DNA from: Kalaharituber pfeilii
Lineage: Eukaryota > Ascomycota > Pezizomycetes > Pezizales > Pezizaceae
NCBI GenBank assembly: GCA_015179045.1
Contig: WHUZ01000012.1
Coordinates: 1,302,001 to 1,366,000, forward strand
Direction: 5' to 3'
DNA length: 64,000 nucleotides
A program made the position numbers and the translations under genes. This document shows positions 1 through 10,022 of the stretch, piece by piece. Each line of letters begins with the position of its first letter. Position 1 is the stretch's first letter. Below the pieces are notes generated by a model. The model was not told where the DNA came from and made no database searches. It saw nothing but the letters and a program-made list of their open reading frames with translations.

Positions 1-101
1 AAGCCAACTTGTGACAGTCAGCTTTAAAAACGCTTCTTGAGGGGCTTTATCACTACCAAACATGCTTACCTTAGACTATTATGAGAACTATACGTTCATA
101 G

Positions 102-1182
102 GCACGATATAGTGGATCCAATTATGCTTGAGGTCGATCAAGTTTATCATCTGGCGTGTCCCGCCAGCCCAGTGCATTATCAGTATAATCCAGTGAAAAC
201 ACTTAAAACTGGGTTCTTTGGAACGTAAGGATTTTCTTTTTCTTCAGTTTAGGGACCACATGCTCATTTTAATGGACAGCTATAATATGCTTGGACTCTC
301 CAAAAGAGTGAAGGCCCGGTTCCTGCTGGCTAGCACTTCCGGTAAGCAATTTTTATACGCTTTGGGCGGTAGGTATTAATAACCAATAGAGATTTACGGT
401 TCTCCGGAGGAACATCCGCAAAGGGAAGATTACTGGGGCCATGTAAACTGCATTGGACCACGGGCTTGTTACGACGAAGGAAAGCGAGTTTCTGAAGCTC
501 TCGCTTACAGCTACGCCAGGCAGGATAACGTAGATGTGCGTGTCGCCCGGATATTTAACACATTTGGTGAGGAATTCCATTGTATTTTCATTGTTGCTAA
601 ATATTAAATTCTAACTATCTTACCATGCTGAACAGGGCCACGAATGAACTGGAATGATGGCCGTGTGGTTTCGAACTTTATAGTCCAAGCCCTCCGCGGT
701 GAAGAACTTACAATTTACGGCGATGGCAGCGCAACACGGTCTTTCCAGTATGTCCATGACTTGGTAGATGGACTAATTTCACTCATGGAAAGCGACTGTA
801 AAGAGCCGGTCAATTTGGGAAATCCACAAGAGTACACTATTGAGGAATTCGCAAAACTGTCCATTGAATTGGTGAACACGGTAAAAGGACAATCACATAA
901 GGAAGGAGGCCAAACTGAGGTGCAGGAAGCTAAAAAGCCCAAGATTACCTATTTACCCCCAGTTACAGATGACCCGCCTAAGCGACGGCCAGATATTTCA
1001 AGGGCAAAGGAAAAGTTGGGGTGGCAGCCCAAATGGGATGTAAGAGACGGGATGCTTGAAACAAGTACGTTACCCTCAACACTTCATCATTTGGGGGCGA
1101 CACTAATCATATGTAGTTGCATATTTCGCGCAAACAATGCAGTGATAAGTTGCTCTCAGGTGTTATAGGCAGCTTGAGATAA
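102..1182 (+). CDS. UXS1: UDP-glucuronate decarboxylase (UDP-xylose synthase), 5' end outside window
   Basis: NAD-dependent SDR-family enzyme that converts UDP-glucuronate to UDP-xylose for glycan and wall synthesis. Exons read as 102-224, 280-341, 390-566, 636-1064 and 1169-1182. Each junction joins conserved family blocks in frame: [58 protein letters not shown] (the Tyr-x3-Lys catalytic pair), [44 protein letters not shown] and [17 protein letters not shown]. The N-terminal Rossmann part (GxxGxxG) lies upstream of the window, or in sequence before base 102 that I could not assign. The last intron (1065-1168) adds only TSSLR before TAA, so the C-terminus is a little shorter than usual for the family. 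Without that splice the frame runs to 1168 with an unfamily-like tail. It is convergent with the UBX gene, 252 bp apart. Confidence 0.9.
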
Positions 1183-1434
1183 TTGCTGTAACATTGAGGG
1201 AATGTTGCTTATTCGAGAGAAAAGACAGATGTCCTACATTATGCCAGTGTCTACCAAACTTTTGCATTTATCCACTAGTTCTTATCATCCGATATAAAGT
1301 TGCTGTGCGTTTTAAAACCTTAAAACACATTATTATAGTGCTCATCTTGCGCGTTATTGGTACTTTATCCGAAGATTGTAGAATCTACCAAGACAAAAGC
1401 ATTATAATACAGCCTTAGCCTTTAATCAACACCT

Positions 1435-2611
1435 TTATCCCACAATCAAAGCAGCACTGGGCACCAACTTTGCCTCTTTTAACGTCATGCCAAACTCTGT
1501 CTTGTCGTACCTTTTCCTTGGGAATGTAGTCGTAAATGAGGATGGAGTGAATCCACGCTCGGCTTCTATAGCTGAAGCAACCTCAAATAACGTAGTATCC
1601 ACAGGGAATGTCTTGATCAGAGGCTGTCCGGATGGCAGCCGAAGCTGAAGCCTGCTCTCTGAGTGAGCTGCAGCTGGTTTTGGCGCAGCGGCTGGCACAG
1701 CAGCTGGAGCAACAGATGAAGACGCCACTGGGGTTTCTATCGTCCTTCCTTCTCTGGCAGCCTTCTCTTGCTCTGTTTTCAAGCGGCGAGCTTCCTGGTC
1801 GGCCTTGATCTTCTCTCGAATCTTTTCTCGGGCAATAACGTCCTCTCGCTTCTCCATTTTTCGTTTTTCGGCCTCCTTGAGCTGCTCCCGCTTTCGAAGT
1901 TCCTCCTTGATTTTATCAGCTTCGGCATCTCTTTTGCGGCGGATAGCTTCGTTGGCTCGGGCTTGCTGCTGGTCAATGACTGCTTGTTGTGCCCGCTTGG
2001 AGGGTGTGGGTTAGTATGGGAGCATGTTCCCTAAGTAGGAGCTTGGTTACCTTCTCTGCAAGCCTAGGTAGAGTGACATTTTGTGTTAGGTCCACAATTC
2101 TCAATGCCCATGAAATCTAAGGGAATATGGTGTCATACTTTTGCTTGAGCAATGCCAGGTGGGCAGCCTTCTCCTCCTCTGTCATTGGCTTGACCTCATC
2201 CGTCGATTCCTCAAATTCATCATGTTGACTACGGAACAATACATCAATAAATGCTATCTTAAAGCTGTCATCCCAGGTGACATAAAAGCAAACCCACGTT
2301 CTAGAAGCATGAAATTGCGCCTTCGCTGGCGTGTTGAACAGCTTCCCACACTCTTTGCATTTCAGACTCTTTGCTTCTCCTGGAGCAGAAGACCCATCTC
2401 CTTCACCTTGCTCTCCAAACGGGTCTTCCTCACCTGAGGGACCGGCTGAAGTAGATGCAGCGGCATCGGCTTCCTCAAGTTTCTCGATTGGGGTGTCTTC
2501 GTTGTCAGCGAGCCAGGTAATGGCGTCGTTGAAGCCTTTGGTCTTTTTCAGAGCCAAAGTGGCGCGGCGGGGGTCGAAGCCCATTTCGACTAGGTTCTCG
2601 TAGTCTCCCAT
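1435..2611 (-). CDS. UBA/UBX-domain protein (UBXN1/SAKS1-like p97-Cdc48 adaptor)
   Basis: Ubiquitin-binding cofactor expected to link ubiquitinated substrates to Cdc48/p97. Exons (high to low) are 2611-2298, 2228-2139, 2063-2051 and 1995-1435, giving 325 residues. An N-terminal UBA (about 5-42) has MGFDPRRATLALKKT. A C2H2-like finger follows (CKECGKLF, with His in FHASRTQH), then an acidic block and a Lys/Glu/Arg-rich helical stretch (KRAQQAVIDQQQAR onward). The C-terminal UBX domain starts near LQLRLPSGQPLIKTFP and contains FTTTFPRKRY, the FPR loop that contacts Cdc48. A 13-nt exon (2063-2051) is needed to restore the family sequence LKQKLAEKRAQQA; reading through instead gives an early stop. 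The start is the first ATG before the UBA. The domain order matches fungal UBXN1-like proteins, so the assignment is firm. Confidence 0.9.
2051..2063 (-). other. 13-nt microexon of the UBX gene
   Basis: Between intron 2064-2138 (donor GTATGA, acceptor CCTAG) and intron 1996-2050 (donor GTAACC, acceptor CCAAG) sit 13 bases that contribute Leu-Ala-Glu-Lys. With them the protein reads QKLAEKRAQQ, as in UBX homologues, and the total CDS length becomes a multiple of three. Gene predictors commonly miss exons of this size. Confidence 0.75.
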
Positions 2612-3446
2612 TGCTGGTGTTGTTTTTGCTTTTCAGAGGTATATGGTCAAGCTGCTCGCGGTGTTGAGATATGTATGAGGGGGCACCTTTAGTTAGTGAT
2701 ACTGTATAATGCGAAGTAGTCTTGTGGGCACGGCCCGGACTGTACTGGTTCGAAGTATCTCTAAGAAGTATTCCTGTCTAAGAGGTAGTAACAAACACTG
2801 CCAAGTAGCAGCCACATCTACATGTGCAACAATACAGCTTACTATGGATGTGAAACTTATCTTCAGAGCACTTATTGTGTACGAACACCAACAAACATTT
2901 TGCTTGCAGACAGTACTTTGTATATATAGGAATAGTCAAACGCCATCCATCAAACTAACATGACAACCATCTAAGCGGGAGTTTATTGTGTGCTTGGGGC
3001 TATATATCATACTCGTTGGATCTCGGCTTTTTCTCTATAGAAATGTGGGGCTACCCCACACTGCTATTTGCCTACCCTCTTCCGTCAGCCAAGAGATGCA
3101 AGTTTGAAGTGCTGCATATTTCATGCAATGGATGCAGCTATGCAGTAACGATGTATTGAATCTAGAAGTGTCGACGTTGACAGTGGCCGCCTCTAACGCG
3201 TGAGACTACATCTCTAATGCTACCTGCATTGTGATGCTTGAAAAGCTTTAAGTAGGTTCCGAATACATGTTGTATTCGTATCAGATGCCCTAGTTCATGC
3301 ACATTTCTCAAGCTCTGCCAGCCGTCATCGGCGGCTCGTGCTCGTATATGTGGCCTGGAGTGAAAGATGTTTAGTTGCCAATGTGACTGCCAGTTGCTTA
3401 GGTACCTATTTCTTGAAAGCGTATATGTCATCTTAAAATAGAGCTA
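2612..3446. other. AT-rich intergenic sequence
   Basis: It holds the presumed promoter and 5' UTR of the UBX gene, then low-complexity AT-rich sequence up to the left end of the large inverted-repeat element. Only short frames without recognisable protein motifs are present. Confidence 0.6.
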
Positions 3447-3900
3447 CTGTCGCTTACCTATATTAGTGACCGAGCACCTATTAGTGACCGATCTCTTGGC
3501 ACTCCTCCTCGTCCAACTTCTACATGCAATATCTTCGGCTTCAGGCATGCTAGCAACATGAGGTAAATTGCAGATTATACAGCAGGTGCACCTGAATATT
3601 TGGAGGTTATTTGATAGCCATACTATATATACATCTTTTGTAATTCAATGATATGGAGAGAAAGTATAGCATTCTACCCCCCCTTACATAGCAAAGAATA
3701 GCATACCCTAAATATTATATGACTCTCCTCAACTATAGCTTTTCACACTCTCGAGTGGCTATAGAAGAAGATAGCTAACTTAAATGGTGATAGGATAAGG
3801 CTGCTCTGAATTTCGGTAGCCTCAAAGCAGTCACTAAAATGGCCGAAAATGCCGGAAGTGCCAAAACTTCCAATATGCTCTTCTATTACTTGCAACAAGC
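3447..3900 (+). repeat. Left terminal inverted repeat of the 5.2-kb element
   Basis: Pairs with 8235-8681 in reverse complement, with substitutions and small indels. The outermost part contains TATTAGTGACCGA twice in tandem (near 3460 and 3479), while the right end has a single copy. Confidence 0.75.
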
Positions 3901-4269
3901 AACTACATATACTAAAAATAACAGGATTAATAGTTATAAGACTACTCTTATGATTACGATAGTATGTAATATAATTGGGAGTGTTGGCTACTAGGAAAAC
4001 ATCCTCAAGAATAGTATAGTATATTTCAGGACTGATAGTATTAATTACTAGGAAAAATACTCTTATGAGTGCGACAGCCTCTAGTAGGATAATAGGATTG
4101 GTAGACTTGATAGGTATCTATACCAACGATAGTATATAGCTGCAGAATTAGCTGGTATAGAAGTACCCTGACAGCTATAATAGCATATATCTAACTGATA
4201 GGATTAGTTGATGAAATGAACTTCTTACTATATCAACATTGATAGCATATACCATACTATTTTATATCG

Positions 4270-4400
4270 GGAAACGATCGCCTACCTAGAAACGACGCGC
4301 ATCTTGGCATGCCTCATGAGAAACCATTTTCATAATATCTTTGGCAACTTAGATGCCAGTAACATCAAATAAAGTGATATAGATACAATGATGTCGGGAC
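4270..4400 (+). repeat. Diverged internal copy of the element's terminal sequence
   Basis: The stretch GCCTACCTAG ... ATCTTGGCATGCCTC ... ATAATATCTTTGGC ... GATGCCAGTAACATCA follows the same order as the outer left terminus (CTCTTGGCACTCCTCC ... GCAATATCTTCGGC ... GCATGCTAGCAACATGA), with heavy divergence. It may be the tip of an older nested relative. This was judged by eye only. Confidence 0.35.
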
Positions 4401-5359
4401 AACAATATCTACATATTCTATTGCCTATATTCAATGTCAAGCTCCTGCTATATCAATAAATATGTCAACAGGTCAATTTAACCCCCCTCCCTCTTACGCT
4501 CCTATATATTGCCAGTTAAATAGTACTAACATCTATGCTCTTATACCTGCTATCACTCACTAATGGCCATAGTATATGGTGGCATATGCTATAGGGGGGC
4601 AGGATACTTCAAGCTCTATTCGCAAGGCTAAAAGTGAGCAATTGCAGCAACTGTAGCTGTACCAATTTATACTTAGTTATAATAAATAGAAGGTACCGAG
4701 GCTGAACATACTGTTATATACTCTACAAGATTGATATAGGGCTATCTACACCTTTAGACCATCCTAGTTTACCAGTTGAAGATGATATACTCATTCCCAG
4801 CTGATATCTCTAAGAGTATAAGACATGCAGTCAAGCAGACTCCTCTAGCAAAAACCCTCACAGCTCAACCAAAATTGCACGAATATGAATTCTGAGAAAG
4901 GATTTGGATTCCCTGGTGTTTACTTATGTAACCCACCATTTTTCCTTGATTTTTTTGCTCTTCTAATAATTTTTTTGTGATTTTATCCGTGTCGAATAGT
5001 ACTGACAGGTGATACAATGGATGCTCGGATACATGTCTCATGATTTATGGCAGCCGCTGTCTCACATGAGCCGCAGCTCCCTCGAGCTCTGTATTGATAC
5101 CCTTAATAGCAATACTCTCGAACTGGTTTGCTGCTGTCAAACCTCAGATTTGCATCCTAAACCGAATTACCATTTTAGATATGCCCTCAGCTCGCCGCTC
5201 GCAACCCCCGGGCCCAGATATGCCCCTCAAACCGGCTCGCTGCACACAATCCCTGCCTGCAGATATACCCCAGGTCCGAATATACCCTCCAAACCAGTTC
5301 ACCACCGCTCTCAACACTCTAAGTTAAAGTTAAATTCAGTTGCTGAAGTACTGGCAGTT

Positions 5360-5540
5360 GTGTAGGCGGCCAGTGGAGCGCGCGAAAATACGAAAAATGC
5401 ACGCGCATACGAAATGCGCTTATGCAATGGCAGGCGGCTGTTATGAGTTCACCGCGACTGTAGTATGGAGCTGGTGGAGCGCGCGAAAAATGTGAAAAAT
5501 GCAAGCGCATACGAAATGCGCATATACGACGCAAGCAGCA
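5360..5540 (+). repeat. Two-copy direct repeat, about 101 bp apart
   Basis: GTGGAGCGCGCGAAAA, then a spacer, then GCGCATACGAAATGCGC occurs near 5372-5410 and again near 5473-5520. The 17-bp block is itself nearly palindromic. It is a GC-richer island in AT-rich surroundings and has no coding support. Confidence 0.55.
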
Positions 5541-5769
5541 AGTGATATGCGAGCCGACGCTGGTAGGCGGCATCGCAATCGCACAAATGAGTGCTATATG
5601 AGCTACGCAGAAGACTAGCGAGGATCACTACTGAAGTGTCTTTTTGGCCTGGCAGACAGTAACTCTCTGCGTTTACCACCTCCATTACAAACTCTGAGTC
5701 AAGGTTGGAAAAAAACTATCATTTGGATGAGTCCTGGATCGAAATTATCTCATTGCTCGACTACGACAG

Positions 5770-6171
5770 TTGGAGGGTCAGAAAAATGTGAATGATTGTC
5801 ATATTGACCTTGATTCGGACTCTAATAACTCTCCTGAGTCTTCTGTAGATGGTCCGAACCAAAGTACTCCAACAGATAGGCTTACTACTAATATACTAGA
5901 AGTTAAGGGGGGGGGGGGGGGGGGGCAACTACTAGTGGGAAAGGAGGAAAACGGCAGGCTAGAGGGCAAGGGAGTGGTAAAAGGGGACGAACTAGGGCTG
6001 CAAAAGATACAGACAATAAGATAGTAGTAAAGTCAACAGCATTATCTGGAGCTACTGACTCTCAGCCACCACCACCACCCCCTCCTTCGACACTTGAGGA
6101 AATAATTCAGCAAATGCAGCAGCTGCAGCAGCTAGTTTCAGGCCTCGCGAATAGAGCTGTAAGTTATTCTA
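5770..6171 (+). pseudogene. Element-borne protein remnant with poly-G frame break
   Basis: Upstream of a 19-base G run (5907-5925) one frame is open and acidic/Ser-rich (CHIDLDSDSNNSPESSVDG). Downstream, the open frame that looks like protein is a different one: TTSGKGGKRQARGQGSGKRG, an AT-hook-like basic stretch, then a seven-proline run, STLEEIIQQMQQLQQLVSGL and NRA before a GTAAGT donor at 6172. The frame in register with the first part ends soon after the run. A change in G-run length would join the two. No start ATG in the upstream frame is evident and no catalytic domain follows. It is probably the N-terminal exon of a lost transposon protein. Confidence 0.4.
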
Positions 6172-6838
6172 GCCTATATTGCATATGCTATCATATACTA
6201 TAGCCATTAATGACTAACTCTTACTATAGGAAAGATAGATATAGACCTATTGATAGATAATATGCAGGAGGTTGAGGAGGGGGGTGGTAATTTAATATTA
6301 TTAATGCATATATTGATATAGCAAGTGAACTATTGTTGACAGAATTTATACAATATGCTAGAATTATAGTATCAGCTATGCTGTACATATAACTGTTTAC
6401 TGTAAGCTGCTAGCATGTCTGTTGCACGAGATATAGCTGTGCCGGGCCATTCGTAACAACGTTCCAGTGGCCACTGGCCCGGACCAGTGGCCACTAGCCC
6501 GGACTACTCAACGGAACGCTGGTTCGTGATCACACACTAGTACAACGCATTGACCTTTTTGTTCTGCGCACAGAACTACAACAGAATGTTGGTATGTTGG
6601 TGGCTGTTAAAATACTAGAAGGTTCGGAATTGTAATTGTCTAAATCATTTGTTTATTTTTTTGTTTTATTTACTCAAGTATTTAAACTTGATATTTTTCC
6701 ATGCTGTCGGTATTTTGAATGTATTCTACATATATCGCATTCTGTACCATACACTTCTCTAGTATACAACGCCAAGCCTATCTTATTTACCTAAACTGGT
6801 AATTACTTTTCAGCCTCATTCCTTAACAATCTTTACCT

Positions 6839-7190
6839 ATGGAGCCTTTTACACCCGAAATTCGCCATCAATTCGAGCTATATATTCAATCTCGGGATCA
6901 TACAAATAGATATCAAATGGAACCTCAGAAGTTACGTGAAATCCGAATTTTCTGTCGTGATCCAGAACGGCCCGTGTCTTCAGCAGCTGAGAATAATGTT
7001 AAAACTCTTGCTAAGGTAAGTATAACCTATAATGAGATTAATAAGATATTAACAAATTAGAAATTTTTTATTAATGAGGATGGCGTTCTAATGCGCAAAG
7101 CGAATCCTCCCCAAAACGAATACCATCGTGAGGTTATTATAGAAGATCGAGCATTTGACATTATTCAAGATGTTCATTGCAATCTTGAAG
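6839..7190 (+). pseudogene. Truncated integrase-like transposase N-terminus (Ginger/KRBA2-like)
   Basis: Exon 1 (6839-7015) starts at ATG and encodes MEPFTPEIRHQFELYIQSRD ... NNVKTLAK. A clean 45-bp intron (7016-7060, GTAAGT...AATTAG) joins it in frame to KFFINEDGVLMRKANPPQNE and then HREVIIEDRAFDIIQDVHC. The order 'F..I..DG.L.R......HR.V....AFDII...H' matches the region leading into the H2C2 zinc-binding domain of KRAB-A/SCAN-type and Ginger integrases. Similarity stops after the second His, exactly where the minisatellite begins. The Cys-Cys half of the finger and the DDE core are absent, so the protein cannot be active. The family call rests on motif recognition. Confidence 0.55.
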
Positions 7191-7390
7191 CTGTTTTTCC
7201 TGTCGCCGGAGGGGGTCATTCATCACGCTGTATTTTTTTTTGCCCTGTCGCCGGAGGGGTCCTTGATGAAGCTGATTTTTCCTGTCACTGGAGAGGTCCT
7301 TGATAAAGCTGTTTTTTTCCTGTCGCTGGAGGGGTCCTTGGTAGAGCTGTGTTTTCCTGTGGCAGGGAGAGGTCTTTAGTGACGCTGTTT
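7190..7390 (+). repeat. Minisatellite, about five units of 37-44 bp
   Basis: Repeating pattern GCTG - T run - CCTGTCGC(C/T)GGAGGGG - TCCTTG - GA(T)GAA, with units starting at about 7190, 7227, 7271, 7308 and 7346, and a last GCTG near 7384. T-run lengths differ between units. It occupies the place where the transposase core should be. Confidence 0.7.
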
Positions 7391-8234
7391 TATCAAATAG
7401 TGGATGTGTGGATACGCGAGTGTGTGTGTGTGAGTTTGAGAGGGTGAATTGTAGGTAGAATGAGAAAATTCAAATTCTGAGTGGCCCGGGCCAGTCACGA
7501 ACCAGCGTTCCATTGAGTAGTCCGGGCTAGTGGCCACTGGTCCGGGCCAGTGGTGAGTGGCCCGGGCCAGTGGCCACTGGAACGTTTGTTACGAATGGCC
7601 CGGCACATAGCCAAATGTAGTATTTCCAGCAGGCGTGCCAAGAACGTCATATCCCGGTCGACGATCGTATCCCGATATAAAACAGTAGTTGATAGAGGAG
7701 GTAAAAATAATAGTATTACTGCCATGTACATCTATATAGAATGATATAGGGAGCAATACTAACAAAAATTTAGTATTTCTTATAGTAATATAATAAGCGG
7801 AATTGTATCTGGATATATACTATCCTATAATGACCTCCTAGGTATAATTAGCTTCTGTCAGGGTAGTTAGTGTCTTGTTATAGGTTCGCCACAACCATAC
7901 GGTGGGCAGTCAGTGGATGCATATATGTAAGTCATATATGAGCTGACAGTACTAGCGATGGTGCTGGTGACAGTGCCGGCGCTGGCATCGCAGTCACATA
8001 AAGGAGTACTATATGAGCTACACAGAGGACTAGCATATGTAGAGCACTCAGGACAAGGTCTATAGAAAGTAATAGTACTCTGATATTGAAGTAGCAGCAA
8101 TTGGTATAAATTTGTGCTTACTGATAGAATATAGCAATTAAAGAATTAGTTCATCATATATCTACTACTTTAGTTATATAAAACACTATTGATTATATCA
8201 AGAGCATAGAAATGCTGCTTTTAGAGTGGTATAT

Positions 8235-8681
8235 TGGTTGCAGTGGAGTATATTATGTGTGTAGCAGGACATACTAGCAGCTTTAGCACTTTCTGCACTT
8301 TCAGATATTTTGGTAACTGCTTTTGAGGCTACAGAAATTCACAGCGACTTATCCTACCATCATTTAGGTGAGCTACCCTTCTTCTATAGTCACTTGAGAG
8401 TACGAAGAGCTATAGTTGAGGATAGTCATATAATATTTAGTATATGCTATCCTTTGCTATGCAAGGGGGGGTAGAATGCTATACTTTCTCTGCATATCAT
8501 TGAATTACAAAAGGTGTATATATAGTGTGGCCATCAAATATCCTCCAAATGTTCAGGCATGCCTGCTGTATATTCTGCAATTTACCTCATGTTGCTAGCA
8601 TGCCTGACGCTGAAGATATTGCATGGGGAAGTTGTACAAGGAGGAGTGCCAAGAAATCGGTCACTAATAGGTAAGCGACAG
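8235..8681 (-). repeat. Right terminal inverted repeat of the 5.2-kb element
   Basis: Reverse-complement partner of 3447-3900. It runs from the TA-flanked tip at 8681 inward past the G run near 8467 to about 8235, where similarity is lost. Confidence 0.75.
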
Positions 8682-10022
8682 TACACTCAGCCGTTGGCCA
8701 GGTGCAGGGAGGACAAGTATGTACTCTGCAGTACTTACGTTGTTCCTTATATTAGACAAGGTAAACGCAACCTGATGCGGCTGTTAGACTAGGGTGAGGC
8801 TTAAGCTGGCCCAGAACCCTAAACAGGCAGTCATCTAGCATCGTGAAATTTCCATATCCGCACCCACATCTCTGGGCTCGAACTGAAAGAACACCGCTCC
8901 GTCCACCGTTAAGCATCACATCACATCTCACTCATGGTGTTTACATTACAGCAACCCGGCGGCGTGTAATACCCGTCACAAAACATTACTGCGCAGCGGA
9001 AATTGCGGCGGCAGGATTACCAATCTGCGCCCCTATGGATGGATGGCCTGACATGACACCGTAAATACATATGCATAGATATGAGGCTCAAAGTACTGGC
9101 GCTTGTGACACCACAAGAAGGCTGGCACAGCCAGCCAATTGAACTGATGACCCAGAAGGACCCCGGGCCCCGTACACAGTACGCGGGTACAATGTCATGA
9201 AATATGAAATTGCGAACAGCAAGTCGTGAGCTTAACTCCGCCGTGTTGGCGTGTACCATGCGGCGTGTGCATATAGGTGGGTGTAGATCATTGGTGTCGC
9301 TTTAGGAGACTGCGCGACCCCGCCTCGAGTCACGAAGATTGGGGTTGTTCTGCTCATATTCGTAACTCAATTACACATCTCTTCCTCCCACACCATTTGA
9401 TGCTGTTTATGCTATCCTATACATACTTCCACTCCCCTTCTTCAGCTTCATACACCGTGCTCGTTTCGTTGGTAAAAGCGTAATCAAAGATATCAGGAAC
9501 AGAACTCTGCAGTTGCTTCATTATCGAAGAGTCCCACGCAAGTTAGCCTGAAGTTGAATTTCTCTTTCCAAGTGACTTAGGTATTTGCGTGAGAGCTTTG
9601 ATTTTGATTACCCGACCCGCACTTGCTGCGGCGTCGGTTGGTCCGAGTCAAGGATTCGAAACAATCAGGGGTAGATACACCAAATACTCTAACAAGCAGG
9701 TGTAAAGGCAGAGTTGTTTTGGAACCGCATGGAGTAGAAGGCTGAGGGGAACTGCGAGTGAGGCGGTGTATATGCATTTTGTGTATGTCCTGTTATTAAT
9801 TGTGCCATTCGAGAGATATAAATCCTTTGTATCTCTACCAGGAATTTGACATAATACCCCTCTTATCCTTCAGGCTCTGCAGTTTACGAGTACATTTAGT
9901 GGTTGTTGTATATTTTTGTGGGTAGACTTATACCAATACTCCATTTTTGCAACTTTCCATATCACTATATTTTTTCCCATATAAATACCCTTATAGTGTC
10001 TCAGATTCTTTTTGCTAAAAAA
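8682..10022. other. Intergenic region
   Basis: About 1.3 kb between the element and the T5orf172-like gene. I see no coding sequence with recognisable motifs and no inverted-repeat element. The last 150 bp before the ATG at 10023 are AT-rich, with TATATAA-like sequence, and probably hold the promoter. Confidence 0.5.

Larger units (their letters stand above)
6438..7607. mobile_element. Ginger-like DNA transposon remnant nested in the 5.2-kb element
   Basis: The ends are inverted copies beginning TGTGCCGGGCCATTCGTAAC, with TIRs of about 95-125 bp, and are flanked by the identical 4-bp TAGC (6434-6437 and 7608-7611). The TIRs contain repeated palindromic CCAGTGGCCACTGG units. The right TIR has one extra GGGCCACTCACCACTGGCCC unit relative to the left. 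A 4-bp target duplication, long TIRs, TGT tips and an internal integrase-type N-terminal domain together fit the Ginger class (cut-and-paste elements whose transposase is related to retrotransposon integrases). The catalytic core is missing and replaced by a minisatellite. It inserted after the host element was in place. Confidence 0.7.
5570..8045 (+). repeat. Dispersed direct repeat pair inside the 5.2-kb element
   Basis: The segments at about 5570-5632 and about 7980-8043 share GGCATCGCA, then GTGCTATATGAGCTACGCAG or GTACTATATGAGCTACACAG, then GACTAGC. They are in the same orientation about 2.4 kb apart and flank the inner coding remnant and the nested element. Confidence 0.5.
3447..8681. 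mobile_element. 5.2-kb DNA element with about 450-bp terminal inverted repeats and TA flanks
   Basis: The two ends are inverted copies. Left starts CTGTCGCTTACCTA and right ends TAGGTAAGCGACAG, each flanked by the dinucleotide TA (3445-3446 and 8682-8683), as expected for Tc1/mariner/pogo-type insertion. Similarity between the inverted ends continues to about 3900 on the left and about 8235 on the right. Shared landmarks are GCAATATCTTC, GCATGCTAGCAACATGAGG, TTGTAATTCAATGATATG and a run of C/G. The copies differ by many substitutions, so the element is old. No full transposase frame remains. The interior carries a Pro/Gln-rich coding remnant (about 5770-6171), direct repeats, and a second element (6438-7607). 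The superfamily is inferred from the TA flanks alone. Confidence 0.75.

Noticed and set aside
9903..10022. N-terminal extension of the T5orf172-like protein
   Set aside because: The open frame upstream has no ATG; the first ATG is 10023, directly after an A-rich leader.
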